64,000 bases of DNA from Epiperipatus broadwayi (lineage: Eukaryota; Onychophora; Udeonychophora; Euonychophora; Peripatidae). Under the pieces are notes generated by a model that saw only the letters and a list, made by a program, of their open reading frames with translations, had not been told where the DNA came from and searched no databases. Location: positions 1 through 64,000 of the forward strand of contig JAQFVV010013290.1 in the NCBI GenBank assembly GCA_028023455.1, in the 5' to 3' direction. Both the position numbers and the translations under genes were made by a program. This document shows positions 47,570 to 61,404 of the stretch, one piece after another (within the stretch, counting starts at the first letter, position 1; each line of letters opens with the position of its first letter).

Positions 47570-48188
47570 ATCACAGCATTGTAATATGTACAAGATAGGA
47601 TGTATCTTATTCATACCTAAGATAAATCATTCATTTTAACTATAAAAAAATACTAAGTCAAATTTTAATAAATTAAAAATAATATATTTCTTTTAATTAA
47701 TATATACATTTTATACATATTTGTTTGGCTTATATTAAGCAAAAAAATATATTTATAAATGTGTATATTAATTAGTCCATTTTTTTATTAGTTTCATTTT
47801 CTGTTAGTGAAATAATACATAGAATACTAGCCCCAAACATATTGAAAATTTATCTTTGGTCAAAAAATATTATTATTATTTTATTCTGTAAAGGCTGATA
47901 CTATATAGTTTTGACATCTTATGGTTCTTTATTTTCTTTTCAAAAAAATTTCCAAGTAAATATTTAATCAAATTTAATTTTAGTGGGAATATTTTTTTTT
48001 TTTAATAAAGTAGGAGAATAATATAGGTATAGTTTGGCTGTCTATATGTATTTTAGATAAAAAATTTGTTTTATATATAATAAGGCTTATTATTATAAAC
48101 AATTTCTTATCTTAAATAAATCTAGCTTTGAATGCCTTATAAATTATATTTTATATCCATTATGGAGAATTATTTTGCTTCCATCACT
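47570..48188. other. AT-rich stretch, no gene recognised
   Basis: Nothing recognisable. Confidence 0.5.
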
Positions 48189-48200
48189 ATTTTTATTTAA

Positions 48201-48528
48201 ACAAAGGCAAAACTCCCCATACAGTAGTGCCACCCTGTGCCAAACAGAGTAATCAATGGATGCCAGAAGGCTTGTGCATAAAATCCCTATCCAGTGCCTA
48301 CTCATCCAATATTCCCAGACTAGTTTCTGGCTTGTGGCCATCATCAGTGAGGAGCCTTGGATCTGAGAGCACTGCACCTAGATCTTGGGATCTAATGCAA
48401 CCCTCCAGCAGCCACCTTTTAACTCTACTTTACTACAAAACTATGAGAATGAAATTGAAAACATTGTTAATATCTTCAATCTAAGCTCAATAGCTTATGT
48501 GCTAGTATAGAGATGGTGATTATATGAT
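48201..48528 (+). mobile_element. Short retroposon family R1, copy C (328 bp)
   Basis: Head, middle and tail are all present: acaaaggcaaaactcccc, the ggatgccagaaggcttgtgc block, a gtgaggagccttggatctga block, and gtgctagtatag followed by gatggtgattatatgat. A perfect 12-bp duplication ATTTTTATTTAA flanks it (48189-48200 and 48529-48540). The 85-codon ORF and its minus-strand counterpart have partial equivalents in copy A but are broken or shifted, so the family is probably non-coding. Confidence 0.88.
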
Positions 48529-48540
48529 ATTTTTATTTAA

Positions 48541-50950
48541 TTTATTTTATTTTGATTATGAACCAAATGTTTTACCATATTAAAAGGAAAGTTTCAGAAA
48601 GCTTAGTTATATAAATATTGTTTTTGACTAATTACAAATATTTTAATTAAATGTTTTATGTATTTACATGTATAAATAAAAGAGTGTATTTATTCAAACA
48701 TTTAATTATACAAACAAATAGAATTGAACTTAGATTTAATAAAATAATAATAACAAGTTATTTATGCATATAAGATTATCTTATTTCTTTTGAAGATTAA
48801 CTTTATTTTTAGTTAACATTTGTAATTTTAAAAAAGGACATTATAGTATTTTATTAATTTAAAAAATTGAAAAGAGAAAGATTGTTGTTGAAATTACATT
48901 ATTTTAAATGAATTTAGGTTTATTTATATGTAAGATAATGTAATTTATCATTAAAAAGTTTTAAACACAATTCTAAGAATTTAAATAATTAATATTTAAA
49001 ATGTATTTATTTGTTCTAAATAAATCAAAAGGATTTTAAAGATATGTAAATTATAATTTGAACAGAATCATACATTATTTTTAAAATTCCATTTCAAGGC
49101 TACCATAGCTTATTTACTTTATAATTTCATACCAATTACATATAAAAAAAGATATTTTTTAGAAGTGGTTAATTTGTCATTAATCATAAGAAAACAAAAA
49201 TTATGTATAGATAAACAATAGCTTTGGACAGGAGGCATGATAATCAATAACAAACACCCAGACAAATTGTTATCTGAGATTCATCATGTTTCATAGAAGT
49301 CAATAAGAATTTAATTGTATGATAGCTAAACAGAATTTTAATCAATTAATAAAGATATGTAAGTGAAATTAAATTAAAAATAAATTTTCTTTTAATATTT
49401 AATTTTATGTTTGAATTTTTAAAAAACGTAATTTATAAACTGTTGAAAATAGTTACGCTATTAGATGTGCATAGATTAACTGTTTTACATTAATATTGTG
49501 CTAAGCCATTTAAGATTAACTTTAAAAGTTTCTTCGGGAATCTCATGCTGCACCAGTTATCTACATTATCAATAAGACAATGTATTTGCAAAAATAAAAA
49601 ATCTTCATCATTATCATCCATCAGATATTGACCATTAAAAGAAAAGAAAATAACATTTATACTTGTTTTTTTTTAAAAAGAGAGAATATTTTATTTGTAT
49701 GCTTAATATTTTTATTTTTATTTACAAAAAAAATTAAGAGTCTTTCTTAGCTCTCAAAGTCTGAAATGACGTCAGAAACATCAGGTCAAGCCAAGATATA
49801 TTAATTACTGTTAAGGATTTGTTTTTTGTTTTTTTTTGATTAGAAAAATTAAACCTACTACATGTAGTACAATCTAGAAAGTGTTCAAATTATTATTATT
49901 AAGTCATTATGATAATTATATATTCATTTAAACTGAAGTTAAACTGTATATCTATATATTTGCATAAAAGCAAAAACTAAGGAATACATTGTCTTTTAAT
50001 TTAAATATATTTTGAGTATTATTATTATTATTTCTTTTTAATTTTTAAACTGATAGTTATATATTTTTTAGAATTGCATCTTTTTTCTAATTTGTAGCTT
50101 TTATTTTATGTTTTAGATATTTGTCAAGTAAGACATAAAATGTCTGGTTTTATAATTATTTAAATATGTGTTTAGCTGAATCCAACAAGAGAGCACTCAC
50201 ACGGGTGATGAGGCAAATAAGTCCCTCCATACATATAGAATTATTAAAATTAGATAATAGATATTAAACATCGTATTTAGATTTTTATGCCACAATAAAA
50301 GAATCAGCCTGAATCAGAGATTCTACCAATATCTCCAAATGCCTCTATGCTTATTAAGTTAATTATATTTATTTATTTACATATACAAAAAATGTCATAT
50401 TTGTAATACTGATGACTAGTTACCTATCAAAACATTTCAAACATATCTAGTAATTTTTTGTATTAATGCAATTAAAGATATATGATATTTCAGCCAAACT
50501 AAAACAAATATAATGTTTCTTTATGACAATCTGATTTTATTTCATTTATTCATCACATATATATGCTATTTTTATACATCATATTTAGCATTACATACAC
50601 ACACACCTGTTCTCTTGCACTTTTTTTAATATTTTGAGAATGAAGTATCAATTTGATATAAGTATTATAGGGTATCTAACTTAGCCTAGACATCCAATGT
50701 TACTCATGATGGCATACACAAAACTCATACACACTTTGAAAAGGATCACTTATATAATACATAGAAAAGTTAATATTCTATTATAAAATATTTATTTAAC
50801 GATGTATAGTTACTACTTGGGCTAAAATTGAACTCAGTCAGTATTAATGTATTAAAATAAATTTAGATGTAAATGCAGTATAAATGAATAAAAGTTATAT
50901 ATATATATATGAAAAACAAAAAAGTTAAAAAACTTGCTAACGCTTGTATT
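48541..50950. other. AT-rich stretch, no gene recognised
   Basis: Small (TA)n near 50895-50910 and a short (CA)n near 50597. No coding pattern. Confidence 0.5.
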
Positions 50951-50952
50951 TA

Positions 50953-51413
50953 TGATAACAGATGGCGTTCTACCAAAAACACTGTCAAGCGTAGTTTTCT
51001 GTTTACATAAATGTCAGAGCAAGCATTCACTATCTCTAACTTTAATTCCACCTTCAGATCATGATTTCAAGCTATTTGCTATCATCAGTGAAAGACAGGA
51101 ATAAGAAACTAGATCTAAACACAAACTCTGAGCATTTATGAAACAGTTTCTATTCAGCTTGCAAGCGTGAATCTTTTAGACACGTTAATGTCTTCAAACT
51201 CAGCATAGCAAGCTGAATAGAAACTGTTTCATAAATGCTCAGAGTTTGTGTTTAGATCTAGTTTCTTATTCCTGTCTTTCACTGACAATAGCAAATAGCT
51301 TGAAATCATGATCTGAAAGTGGAATTAAAGTTAGAGATAGTGAATGCTCGCTCTGACGTTTATGTAAACAGAAAACTACGCTTGATGGTGTTTTTGGTAG
51401 AACGCCATCTGTT

Positions 51414-51417
<4 letters not shown>
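50953..51417. mobile_element. Fold-back MITE with TA target duplication
   Basis: Arms 50953-51155 and 51207-51417 (about 205 bp) are inverted copies with a handful of differences around a loop of roughly 50 bases. The ends are TGATAACAGATGGCG and its complement, with TA on both outer sides (50951-50952 and 51418-51419). This is the pattern of non-autonomous Tc1/mariner-type elements, although the right TA merges into a TA tract and could be coincidental. No transposase is encoded. Confidence 0.8.
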
Positions 51418-51453
<36 letters not shown>

Positions 51454-51456
51454 TAA

Positions 51457-51487
<31 letters not shown>
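51418..51487. repeat. (TA)n microsatellite with a short interruption
   Basis: TA tract broken by ttaataatgc at about 51450-51462. Confidence 0.95.
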
Positions 51488-51490
<3 letters not shown>

Positions 51491-51789
51491 TTCTTAAAAT
51501 CACAAGCAATCACAATACCATTATTACATAAGAGAAAATAGTTCCCATTACAGCCTTAACCTTGTTAAGAATGATTACAATTTCATCAAATTGTTGGGAA
51601 TTTAAATAAAAATTAATACATAGTATGACTCAAAAACGATTTGATTTTTATCATATAACTGTGAAAATGTTGGTTAATATGAAAGGACTGTTTGATGTGT
51701 AAGTTACTTTTATAGAAAAAAATAATATAAATAAAAACATAATTAATTTTAAATGTTTTCTTTAACTACTCCAGCAATCCATAAACAGG

Positions 51790-53334
51790 CTTTCTTTTAC
51801 TAACTGAACAAGTCAGACAAACCAATAAGTCAAGTCCACTGGTCATACAATTGGACTTCTCAGCATTTGACTCAGTAATACCATCTGTACTGTTCCAGAT
51901 GATGCAGGAGTATCAGGTGCCTGATGTGTACATCAGAATAATAGCAAACCTTTTACTAAATCATTCCATTTTTCCTTCTTTAGATGGAATATTGTGTACA
52001 GGTTTTAGACCTCATATCTCATTTCCACAGGGTTCTCCCCTAGCATCACTATGGTTTATAACTTACATCAACCTCATGCTCAAGGACATCAAGAATATCT
52101 TGCCAGACATTTATGTTCCCACCATCAAAAAGCAAATCAACCATATCTCCTATGTGGATGATGTTACCATTTTTCTTCCCAGTGAAGCTCATCTTCCAAC
52201 ACTCTTCACAACTATTGACAAGCATTCCAAAATATTAAACTTCCAAATTAACAATAGTAAATCTTCTATCTGGAGAATTAAAACAGGAACAACAATTTCA
52301 TCCAGATTCACAGCCAAGCCACAGCTTTTCTTAGGATTATCCATGGCAAAAACAAAAACTATCATGATTAGAGAAATTCAAAATTCAATCCTTCAAAAAA
52401 CCAATAAAACAATCAACACTCTCTCTAGTATTTCACTTTCAATTCCTGATAAAATCACACACCTTAACATGCTAGTGTTTTCAAGACAATTATTATCTAC
52501 CAATCATCAAACCTACTAAAATCTTTGGTAAATAAATATGCTCATTATGTACTAAGCTATTGTGGAAAAGGAAGGTTGTGGCCATAAGCTTGGCAAAGGC
52601 CCAAATGCCTAAAGAATTGAATGGTCTTGGTCTACACTCGGTTGCTGTGTTATACTTGCAAAAATCACTAATTCTGCTACACAACCATTCATTGGAAATG
52701 GGCTATACAAATTTAATCCAAGAATTTCAACCTACTGACATGCCACCTCCCCATAGTAAAGGATGGTTGACTGACATCTGGAAGCATGTCAATGGCTGTA
52801 TAAATTTAACTCCAAACATCTTCAATGAAAAAAAGTTCTATTGGGAAATGTATAGGCTAAAGAAAGATTGTCCCTCAGCTCTCCATAATGCTCTTGGATT
52901 AAACAACAAATTCTTAATCAAAAAAGCCAAACACTGGTTTCTGGAACCCAAATTTATTGATTTTCTTCTGAAATTAAATCTCTCATCACTGCCCATTAAT
53001 CAGTTCCTCATAATGAAAAGGGGTTTTAACAAAATTATTTCTCAATGTCAACTCTGTCAAAGGGATTAGGAAACAATTCAACACATTTTCCTAAATTGTC
53101 CATCTCACAGCATTCTTAGGTCATTCATTGACAAAAAGGTAGAATGCTATTCTACAGACACATTTTTAATCTAGCAAGCAATTAAAGATAGTAATTTTGC
53201 TAACATTAGATTAGCAATTTTTCTATCCTTTGCCTTCTGGCTAACAAGATTCAGTTTTGTTCTGGGCAACATGAACACCAGTACCCTTCAAGCATTAAAA
53301 CCCTCATCAAGGGTAATATCATCAGAGATAAAAT
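51790..53334 (+). pseudogene. L1/Tx1-like LINE reverse transcriptase, C-terminal part
   Basis: The best-preserved reverse transcriptase in the window. The frame 51851-52519 has RT motif A (QLDFSAFDSVIPS), motif B (FPQGSPLASLWF), the catalytic YVDD motif C (HISYVDDVTIFLP) and the following FLGLS. One frame shift near 52520-52560 leads to 52560-53069 (WKRKVVAISLAKAQMPKELNG then LGL, a typical thumb/connection stretch) and a zinc-knuckle-like tail CQLCQRD, stop, ETIQHIFLNCPSH. Translation continues past two in-frame stops to about 53334. The endonuclease and RT N-terminus are missing, as in 5'-truncated copies. Three disablements at least make it inactive. Confidence 0.85.
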
Positions 53335-53908
53335 GATTGCTCCAGATTGGCTGCATCAACAAACCTGGGCCAGCACATCCATGTTAGTTCACTGATGATT
53401 GCAAAGATATCAATCATTAAATTTGAGTCTTGCCTCATCATTGCAATACCAAAATGAGCTGTCATAAATGTGAACTCTACCTGACTATCTAATGACTACC
53501 AATTAGCAGATTGATTACACCATCTTAATCACAAAATGAATGGCTTAACTTATAAGAAAGTGACAGACAGATCTCAAGTTGTTGGGCTCAGACTGATGAA
53601 TTGAGAGTGAATCACTGACCTTGCCAGTGTTCTCCCAACCTGCTTAACCTTTGCTTTGCATCTTGATTTTAAACTTATACTTATTATAAATTTTGATATG
53701 CCTTTCAATGCTCAAAGAGGCATGCATAATTGTTCAACTGGGACAAAGTATGGACCAATCTAGAATTTTACTGAAGCATTAATCCAACAATCATGTATGT
53801 ATTCACTTCTCATTTAGCTATGGACATTGCTTGGTATTCATGTAATCATCATTGTATAAAGTTGTATCAATTGTTTAAATAAATCATTATTTAAAAAAAA
53901 AAAAAAAA
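53335..53908 (+). mobile_element. LINE 3' untranslated region and poly(A) tail
   Basis: Follows the decayed ORF and ends with AATAAA at 53878-53883 and a 16-base A run at 53893-53908, which marks the 3' end of the inserted copy. No target duplication was confirmed. Confidence 0.7.
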
Positions 53909-54108
53909 CAGGATAAAACTATAATATCTATACTCACAATTTTTTGTGGATTATATAAGATAGATATAAGTTGCATTTACATATTGCAAAAGAATAAGTT
54001 TTTATAAATATTAAGTAAACTTTATTAACAGTATGTTTAATCAGAAATTAAACTTATTCATAACAGTACTTCAAAAATACTTATAACATCATTAATTATT
54101 CTTTGTTT

Positions 54109-54156
<48 letters not shown>

Positions 54157-56989
54157 TTTAAATATAAATTTTATTTTTTTATTTAAAATCAAAAAATCTG
54201 CAACATTTTATAAATTTGTATTAATGTTCTTCTTTTTTAACTATTTATTTCTCAACAATCAAATGCAGAATCTTATGCTTTTAGAAATCAATATCACTTT
54301 TCTATTTATTAAATATATTGCTAAAAGATATTAATATATAGTTTTTCCAATATCTACAATCATGTGATTGCATTAAATGGTTTAAATATATATATATATT
54401 ACAATGCTTATCACAAAAATACAAAGGCCACATAAAAATATTTGGAGAATAAAGCGTGTGTTCATACATATATATATATATGTGTGTGTGTGTGGGTGTG
54501 TGTTATGAAAGAAGGAAACGAAGGAGTAAAATATTCATGTGTATAAAATTTTTATATAAGTAAAAGTTATTTATTTTGTAAATATGCATGGATATATTTA
54601 CTTAATTAACATTCCCTTCATTAGATGAACAGATTACTTTAGAAATTCATTTAGGTGACAATTCCAAAAATTCTAAGATACAGTAAACAGGGGATTGTAT
54701 GCAAATGAACTGGTGATATACAAATAAAATATATATTTTGTGGTCTTAATTCCACCTTGTTGTTGAGGAAGAAGAGGGAAGAATTAAATGAAAAGATTAA
54801 ACTAGAAAAAAGTATGTTGATTCACAATTATTTGGATTTACTAGCTCATAAAGAAGTTATGAAAATATTTATTATGTTAGAATACTTTTCAGATATGGAG
54901 GGCTAGAAAGAAGGAGATAGCACATTGGTTTTTACACAAAACATATTGTCCAGTTCATAAGCAGCTAGGAAAGAAACTGAACTATGCAGATAAGTTTCAA
55001 AAAAAATGTTATTTAATGAAATGATAATACACTAATACCAAGTATAATTGTGTTCAGCACTTGTTTGATTAACAATAATATTAAAATCATTAAGAGAAGA
55101 AAAGATATAAAAAAACCAAATGAGAGAATTCAAAGACTAAAATGGTAAGATATTCTGAAGAAAGAAATTCAATATTTATTTATATATATTAATTTGAATA
55201 ATACCAGATTATTAAAGAATAAAAATATTTTAATTGAAAATATTCGAGGATTGAATCATGCTTCAATTCACATCTAAATATATGAATAATCTATTACCGT
55301 AAAGATTATAAAATAATTATTATTATTTTTTTTTTATGAAAGGGTTTACTAAAAAGTTAAAGAAAATAAAAGATATGAATTTTTGATTATGATATTCGGA
55401 ATAATAAGTTTATGCAAAAGAAAATCTACAAAAGAAGACTATATTTAATTTATTCATCTTTCACTGCATTAACAAATTCCTTTATTTTTTATTAATCTCT
55501 TTGTTAGTGATTTTATATACATACAGAAAATAAGTTTTGTTATAATGCCCTTTTTTGTATAAAATATGCTAATAATCAAATTTAGGCCACACATACATTT
55601 CTGAGAAAGAAAGACAACTCCCCACATCTGTGAGAACAATGATTACAGAAACAATTGATAAATACTGATATTATTATTATAAATAATGTAAACATTTTCA
55701 TTTAAGAAAGTTTACTGCTCAGTGTTTTAATAAATAAAAACACAAAACCAAATAAAATACAATAAAGCATTTTCAATGGTTATATTTTCTTCAGAGGGTT
55801 TATAAATAAATGTTTCTATATTTATTACATATTATTGGTCAGGATTTAAATTTGAAATAATAAAGTAATATCATTACATATTATCCCAATAAAGAAATAA
55901 TATCATAAATGCCGCTATAATTGGCTGAATACTTATTAGTACCATCATTGTTTGTAACCTGGTTAGTTACAATATTAATGTTCAATATTTGTATTTTTTC
56001 ACAGCTATATATGTAACCTTGTAATTAAATATTAATAAATGTAGTATGATTTGAGAAAGAACGTCTGAGAAAAATACTTGTTATTGTACTAAAATGTTTC
56101 TTTAGCTATATTATTGTTATTACTGGAATCTCCCTAAAATAATAGTATGAAATCACATTTTAACCATAAAAAATATAATATATATATATACAAGTTAATA
56201 AAATACTATTAAAACTTTTTTAGTATTTTCATGTTTTTATACTTTTATGTCTATGTAAAATGACCTTTCGCATAAGCAAAGACAGATGCACATAACAGTA
56301 GCTTATCAGCAAATTATTGAATAAGAGTAAGATTGAATAAATTTTTAAAATGTTTAACAGTATTTGATATTTTATTAACCAGTCAATAAACTATAAAACA
56401 TCTATTAAATGGCATTGTGTATAATTAAATTTCAAATATTCATTCTATAATTTTTTACTTATATGAGTAACAAAAATAATTGAAAATTACCTCTTCTACA
56501 TAAATCAAAACTAAGGCATATATAAAATTGATTGTATTTAATATTTGTCCAGAATCTTATTATATATACCATTAATGTGGTCATTTACTATTGGCATAGC
56601 AACCTAATAAGTACAGAACAAAAATATTTGATTAACTAATTATAACTCACTAACTACTAATATTTTGGGGGGAAATGCTGTTTTTAATTATAATATAAAT
56701 ATTTTATTTACGATTTTATATATATATATATGTGCATTAAAATGAATAAGAAATAAACTCACCTTATGGGATTGAAATTAACTCATGTGTAAAACTGATA
56801 GTTGTTTCCATGTAAAAAGTATCAGAGTACATCCATGTTCAGAAAAATGCTAGATTATTCTTTATGCTGCTCTATAAATTTCTATTGCACTTTACAATAA
56901 TCATTTTGAATTGATATATCAATCCTCAATTGGGGCTATTAATGCAACAACAGCTTTTTGTTAATTAGTCAAAAATGAATAATGTCATC
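53909..56989. other. AT-rich stretch, no gene recognised
   Basis: Includes a (TA)n tract at 54112-54155 and a TA/TG tract near 54466-54503. No coding pattern or element was identified. Confidence 0.5.
54112..54155. repeat. (TA)n microsatellite
   Basis: Uninterrupted TA dinucleotides. Confidence 0.97.
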
Positions 56990-59660
56990 TAATTTTGGAA
57001 AAATGTGGTATATCCTTCTCTTTGGATCATCAGCTAATCTAGATTCATATTTGGTGCTATAATATGCCTTTGTGTTTCTCTTTGAATGCTGGAATCATAT
57101 ATACAAATCTGGCCACACCTTTCATGGCTCCAAATCTGCCCTTTGTAACCATTACTGCCCGAATAATCAAGAAATATAAGCATAAAAAAACAAAAATGTT
57201 AAATTAATGAGATGATTCCTTTATTGAACAAAGCGAGCATGAAACTATAGATCTAAAGAAGATCACAAGGTGATTAATAAAGATAATTAGTTCTGGTCAA
57301 ACAAGCTTTGAAATCCACACAACAAACAAATAAACCAAATATGATGAAATAAATTTAATCTTCATTAAACCAATAAGTAACTAATAATTAAATAGAAAAA
57401 TGAAATGAGTCTAAGAATGAAGAGAAAAGAAACAAAGTTGTATGAGAATATTGAATGATTAAGGTAATGATAAAATAAGAGTTAAGGAACAGTTAATGTG
57501 ATAAAAAAAATAAAAGTTAATGAATGATTAATCAATTATGATAATGAATTAATGTCAAATGAGAAAGAATAAATAAAAGAATGATCAAGATGAAATTGAA
57601 AAACAATGTTGATGATGGAGACTGAAATCTTAAAATATAGACTAATATGGTATTAACTGGTATGAAGATAAGCTAAATAAAAATAGGGATTCCAAGCTTG
57701 ACACAACCAGAAAATTTATCATAAAGTTAAAACAAGCTATACATTTTATGACAAAAGAAGTAATTTATACGTTAAAGTTTGGTTGACTTTCATCAAACAG
57801 TGAAAGTAATCTAATTCAAGTTCAACTATCATAAATAACTAGCTATAAAATTTACTACAAATTCAAATTTTACCTTGAAACTTGACAACTAATTCTCCTC
57901 AGGGTTCAAACATTCAAAGATCATTATACAAAATATACTTGGGTCAGTGAGAGGGATTTTACCACTACAAAAATATAATGCATAAAACAGCTCTTGATAT
58001 AAACTCAAATTAACAACTATATTTAGCAGATCCACAGAAACTTTATAAATTCAATAAATATTATAAACTTTGAAATTTAAGAAATAGGAATTTTTTTTTT
58101 AATAACTAAACATAATAGCTTACTAAATTTCTTTTCTCAAATAATTATAAACCATGTGATCAAGATCAGTGAATGATAGCTCTGCAGGTTCAACTAAACT
58201 GATTAAACCAATATTAAGTGTTTATCTTTTAGTATATCACTTAAAATAATATGTACTCTAGGTTAATACCATTTTGATTGTTAAGTGATGATGCCTTAGA
58301 TGTACTCATAAATTATAGGGCTTAACAAAATTATTATGATTTACCAACATATAGTTAATATTACTATATTGGTCGATGATAATTTCAATATATAATTCTA
58401 TGATATATTGATAGCAATAACAATAGTAGTGTGTATGGTGATTAGCAATAAGACTACAGGCAACTAAATAAATTTTTAAACACAACAAGCTTTATTTACA
58501 AATTTTCTTTCAGACACATTGTCTGAAATAAGACCAATACATGAAACAAACTCCGGGATGGATAAAAATGGTTATTCCCCATTATTTACACACATAGTAA
58601 ACAAGACCAACTAATACAGTGATATTCATAGTATTACTATTAAGATTGACTAAGTTTCTATTATTCTTCTATCTTATAGAATAAAAGATTTAAACTTTAT
58701 TGAAGCTAAATTATCATTAAATTATTAACAAAATGTACTTAGGACTTTGGGATGTACACAACTTTTTACATCTAAAAACTTTAAGTAATGATTTAAGGTA
58801 TTGAACTGTAACTATTTAATTTGTTGGAATATGATAAGGGCAATTATCATGTGCAGCACAATTAATAATTTATTATCATTTAATATGAAAAGATTGATTA
58901 TATTGATGTGGGGATAGACATCATAAGTCAAATTCTCATATGACACTAAACATTACCTATGTCCACACCTAATTATTAAATATTTAACTGATCTTACCGA
59001 TCCATTGTCGAATCACTACTTGATGAAGATAAATCCACACTACCCATGTGCATTTCTTGCTCTTACACCTAGAAGTTCGATAATCACTAGTAGGTTTTCG
59101 TTTGGTTTGTCTATAAACTGATGAAGATCATACAACATCTTAAAATACTATTCCAATTAGGCAAACACTATAGATAGACCAGTGTCCCTTAATCTAACCT
59201 TGTCTTATCCTTGCTATATGATTTTGAAATACAAAACTTCACCATACACGGTGGAAAATTAACTCTATAACCTCATGAGAGATCTAACAATAAAGGGAGG
59301 CTCTAGAAAACATGATAGTTATATAATAATATGACTAATGCTAATACCTCTCTATAGGTATACACATGTGGGTTTGGCCTCAACATTGAAAAAATAGTAT
59401 TCAGACCATGAATATCCTCTTTTGGGATTAATTATCCTAACTATGCATTAATTATTACTCAGCCTCGACCACACCATCCTCTCATGGAATCAGCAATGGG
59501 TGATTCTCCATTAGCCCATGCTCAATATTAATATTCTATTTGATGCCATTATATGTGGCACATACTCATCAGCTAAAAGCTGTCACAAATCATTATCAAT
59601 ATTATAGCAAGGTAAAATAACACTAACAATAAAAGTGGAAACATAACTATTCCATTCACA
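56990..59660. other. Possible decayed repeat region, not identified
   Basis: 56990-57170, 58500-58600 and 58970-59600 are less simple than their surroundings, with words such as catcctctcatggaatcagc, and may be old transposon or LTR sequence on the minus strand. 57380-57610 is purine-rich with recurring aatgaatgattaa-like words. I found no motif that names a family. Confidence 0.3.
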
Positions 59661-60126
59661 ATACAGAAACTATTAATGTATTAATAGACAAACCAAAATA
59701 TATGTCAAATGATCATTAATTATTTTAATATAAAAATTATACTTTTGATATAGCAAGCACTACACATGTAAACAATGAAGATCAACCTGCATTTATATTC
59801 AAAGTGGATATGTTTATTGCTATGCAAAATTAAGAAATGAAAAAAAAAAAAAACTTGGATTAATTTTTTTTAATAAGAAAAACAATTGGGTCATTATAGT
59901 ATATCTTTGACAAAATGTCTGTTTGTTCATTCTTTGATAAAATATTAAAGGCTATTTTAAAAGTGCAAGAGATAAATATCTCCCTTTCTCCCCAGATAAA
60001 TGATATTTAATATTATGTTTTCCCTTAATTGGAAAAATAGCAAAAATATGTGTAATAATAAATGTATGTATCTTTGTACATCTGTACATCCCTTTTACTA
60101 AATATATATATATATATATATATATA

Positions 60127-60161
<35 letters not shown>

Positions 60162-60869
60162 GCCCTTGTCTGTAGGTCATGGTAAGGTAGAAAGGTCAAT
60201 TACTAAAAAAATTTTAAATTTTAAGTTATGCTTGTATGATATATAAATAATAATAGGATAATTAGATTTTATAGTACAATTTAAAGCTGAAAATACCTGG
60301 TATATAAAAATGTAATAAATTATTTTAAGAGAAAACAGTTAAATAAAGCTTAATAATATCATTGCTTATGGTTGTAAAAGCTGGCCATATAAAATAATAC
60401 AGCTATAAATAGTTAAAAGTATATTAATAATTTGAATATAATATTTTAAAACTAATAAATTAAATAAATGCTATATGCAATGTATAAATATATTTCATAG
60501 TCAAAATTAATAGAGTATATTTTAAAATAGACTTTAAGATGGTGAGAATTATGTTTAGTTCTACAAGTTTTAATTATTTTCCAAATTTTTATAAAACATA
60601 TCAGTTTTGGTAATTTAGACCGAGACATAAATAAAAAATTATTTGATAAAGTTAGTAAACACGTGACTGTATATTATATACCTTCACACGCACGCTTGTT
60701 AAAATAATAATAAAGTTTGTGAATTTGAAACTAGATATAATTGCCATCGATCATTAAAGTAAAAGTTAAAATATTAAATATTGTTTTAATAATTATTTTA
60801 AAAGTTTAAATAATTTTATAAAACTATAATTGAATTTAAAAATACTAGTCTAAATAATATTTTGAGACA
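59661..60869. other. AT-rich stretch, no gene recognised
   Basis: Holds the TA tract at 60102-60158 and otherwise nothing recognisable. Confidence 0.5.
60102..60158. repeat. (TA)n microsatellite, interrupted once
   Basis: TA tract with a GC interruption at about 60127-60128. Confidence 0.95.
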
Positions 60870-60963
60870 TGACGTCATCAATTCTCTATTTTAAACGTCT
60901 ATTCTGTTATAAAACTAAAATGGATAAATTTGTTCGCGCTAAAATAAAGTTATTAACCAATCA
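60870..60963 (+). promoter_or_regulatory. Candidate promoter: CRE and CCAAT box
   Basis: A perfect palindromic CRE, TGACGTCA, lies at 60870-60877. A CCAAT box (aaCCAATCA) lies at 60955-60963, with TTCGCGC between them at about 60932. CpG is more frequent from here to about 62.3 kb than in most of the window. There is no TATA box at a fixed spacing. Orientation is inferred from the CCAAT strand and the downstream ORF. Confidence 0.3.
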
Positions 60964-61224
60964 ACGGAGGTAAATTAGCAGACAAAATATAAGAATTATA
61001 CGAAGCGGGGGAGAAGTAATGTGTAAGTGAAAGAGAAAGTAACACATTTTTTAGCTGATAACACCGTAGCTGGAAAAGTGATATAAATTTAAAATTTAGT
61101 ATTTATTTTAAAAGTTCTTCTGTAACATATAATATATTTTGACTGTATCGACATGGATTGCTAATTTTAAAAGTTATCTTACCAGGGAATTTTATTCAAG
61201 TTTAACCAAAAACCTACAGTAGAG

Positions 61225-61404
61225 ATGGAAGTACAAGGAAAATTACCTAAAAATATTGCTGAAGGAAAAATATTTGGAAATTGTCTTAATACAGCTTTAT
61301 TTATGCTCAACCGGAAATTTATCATTATAACTCAAAGAAATATAATTAGGACGCTGTATGAAAACCTAAAAGAGAAGTTACTTGCCGTCAGGAAAAAATT
61401 ATGA
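61225..61404 (+). CDS. Hypothetical small ORF, 59 codons
   Basis: The ATG at 61225 has an acceptable start context (agagATGg). The peptide begins MEVQGKLPKNIAEGKIFGN and ends LLAVRKKL before TGA. It is of mixed composition and less biased towards I, Y, F and N than chance ORFs elsewhere in the window, but I do not recognise it. It lies about 260 bases after the CCAAT box, so it could be a first coding exon or an upstream ORF. It could equally be chance. Confidence 0.2.
   Translation: MEVQGKLPKNIAEGKIFGNCLNTALFMLNRKFIIITQRNIIRTLYENLKEKLLAVRKKL

Noticed and set aside
60870-60877. Perfect CRE as proof of a gene
   Set aside because: An 8-bp palindrome can occur by chance; it is listed only as part of a weak candidate promoter.
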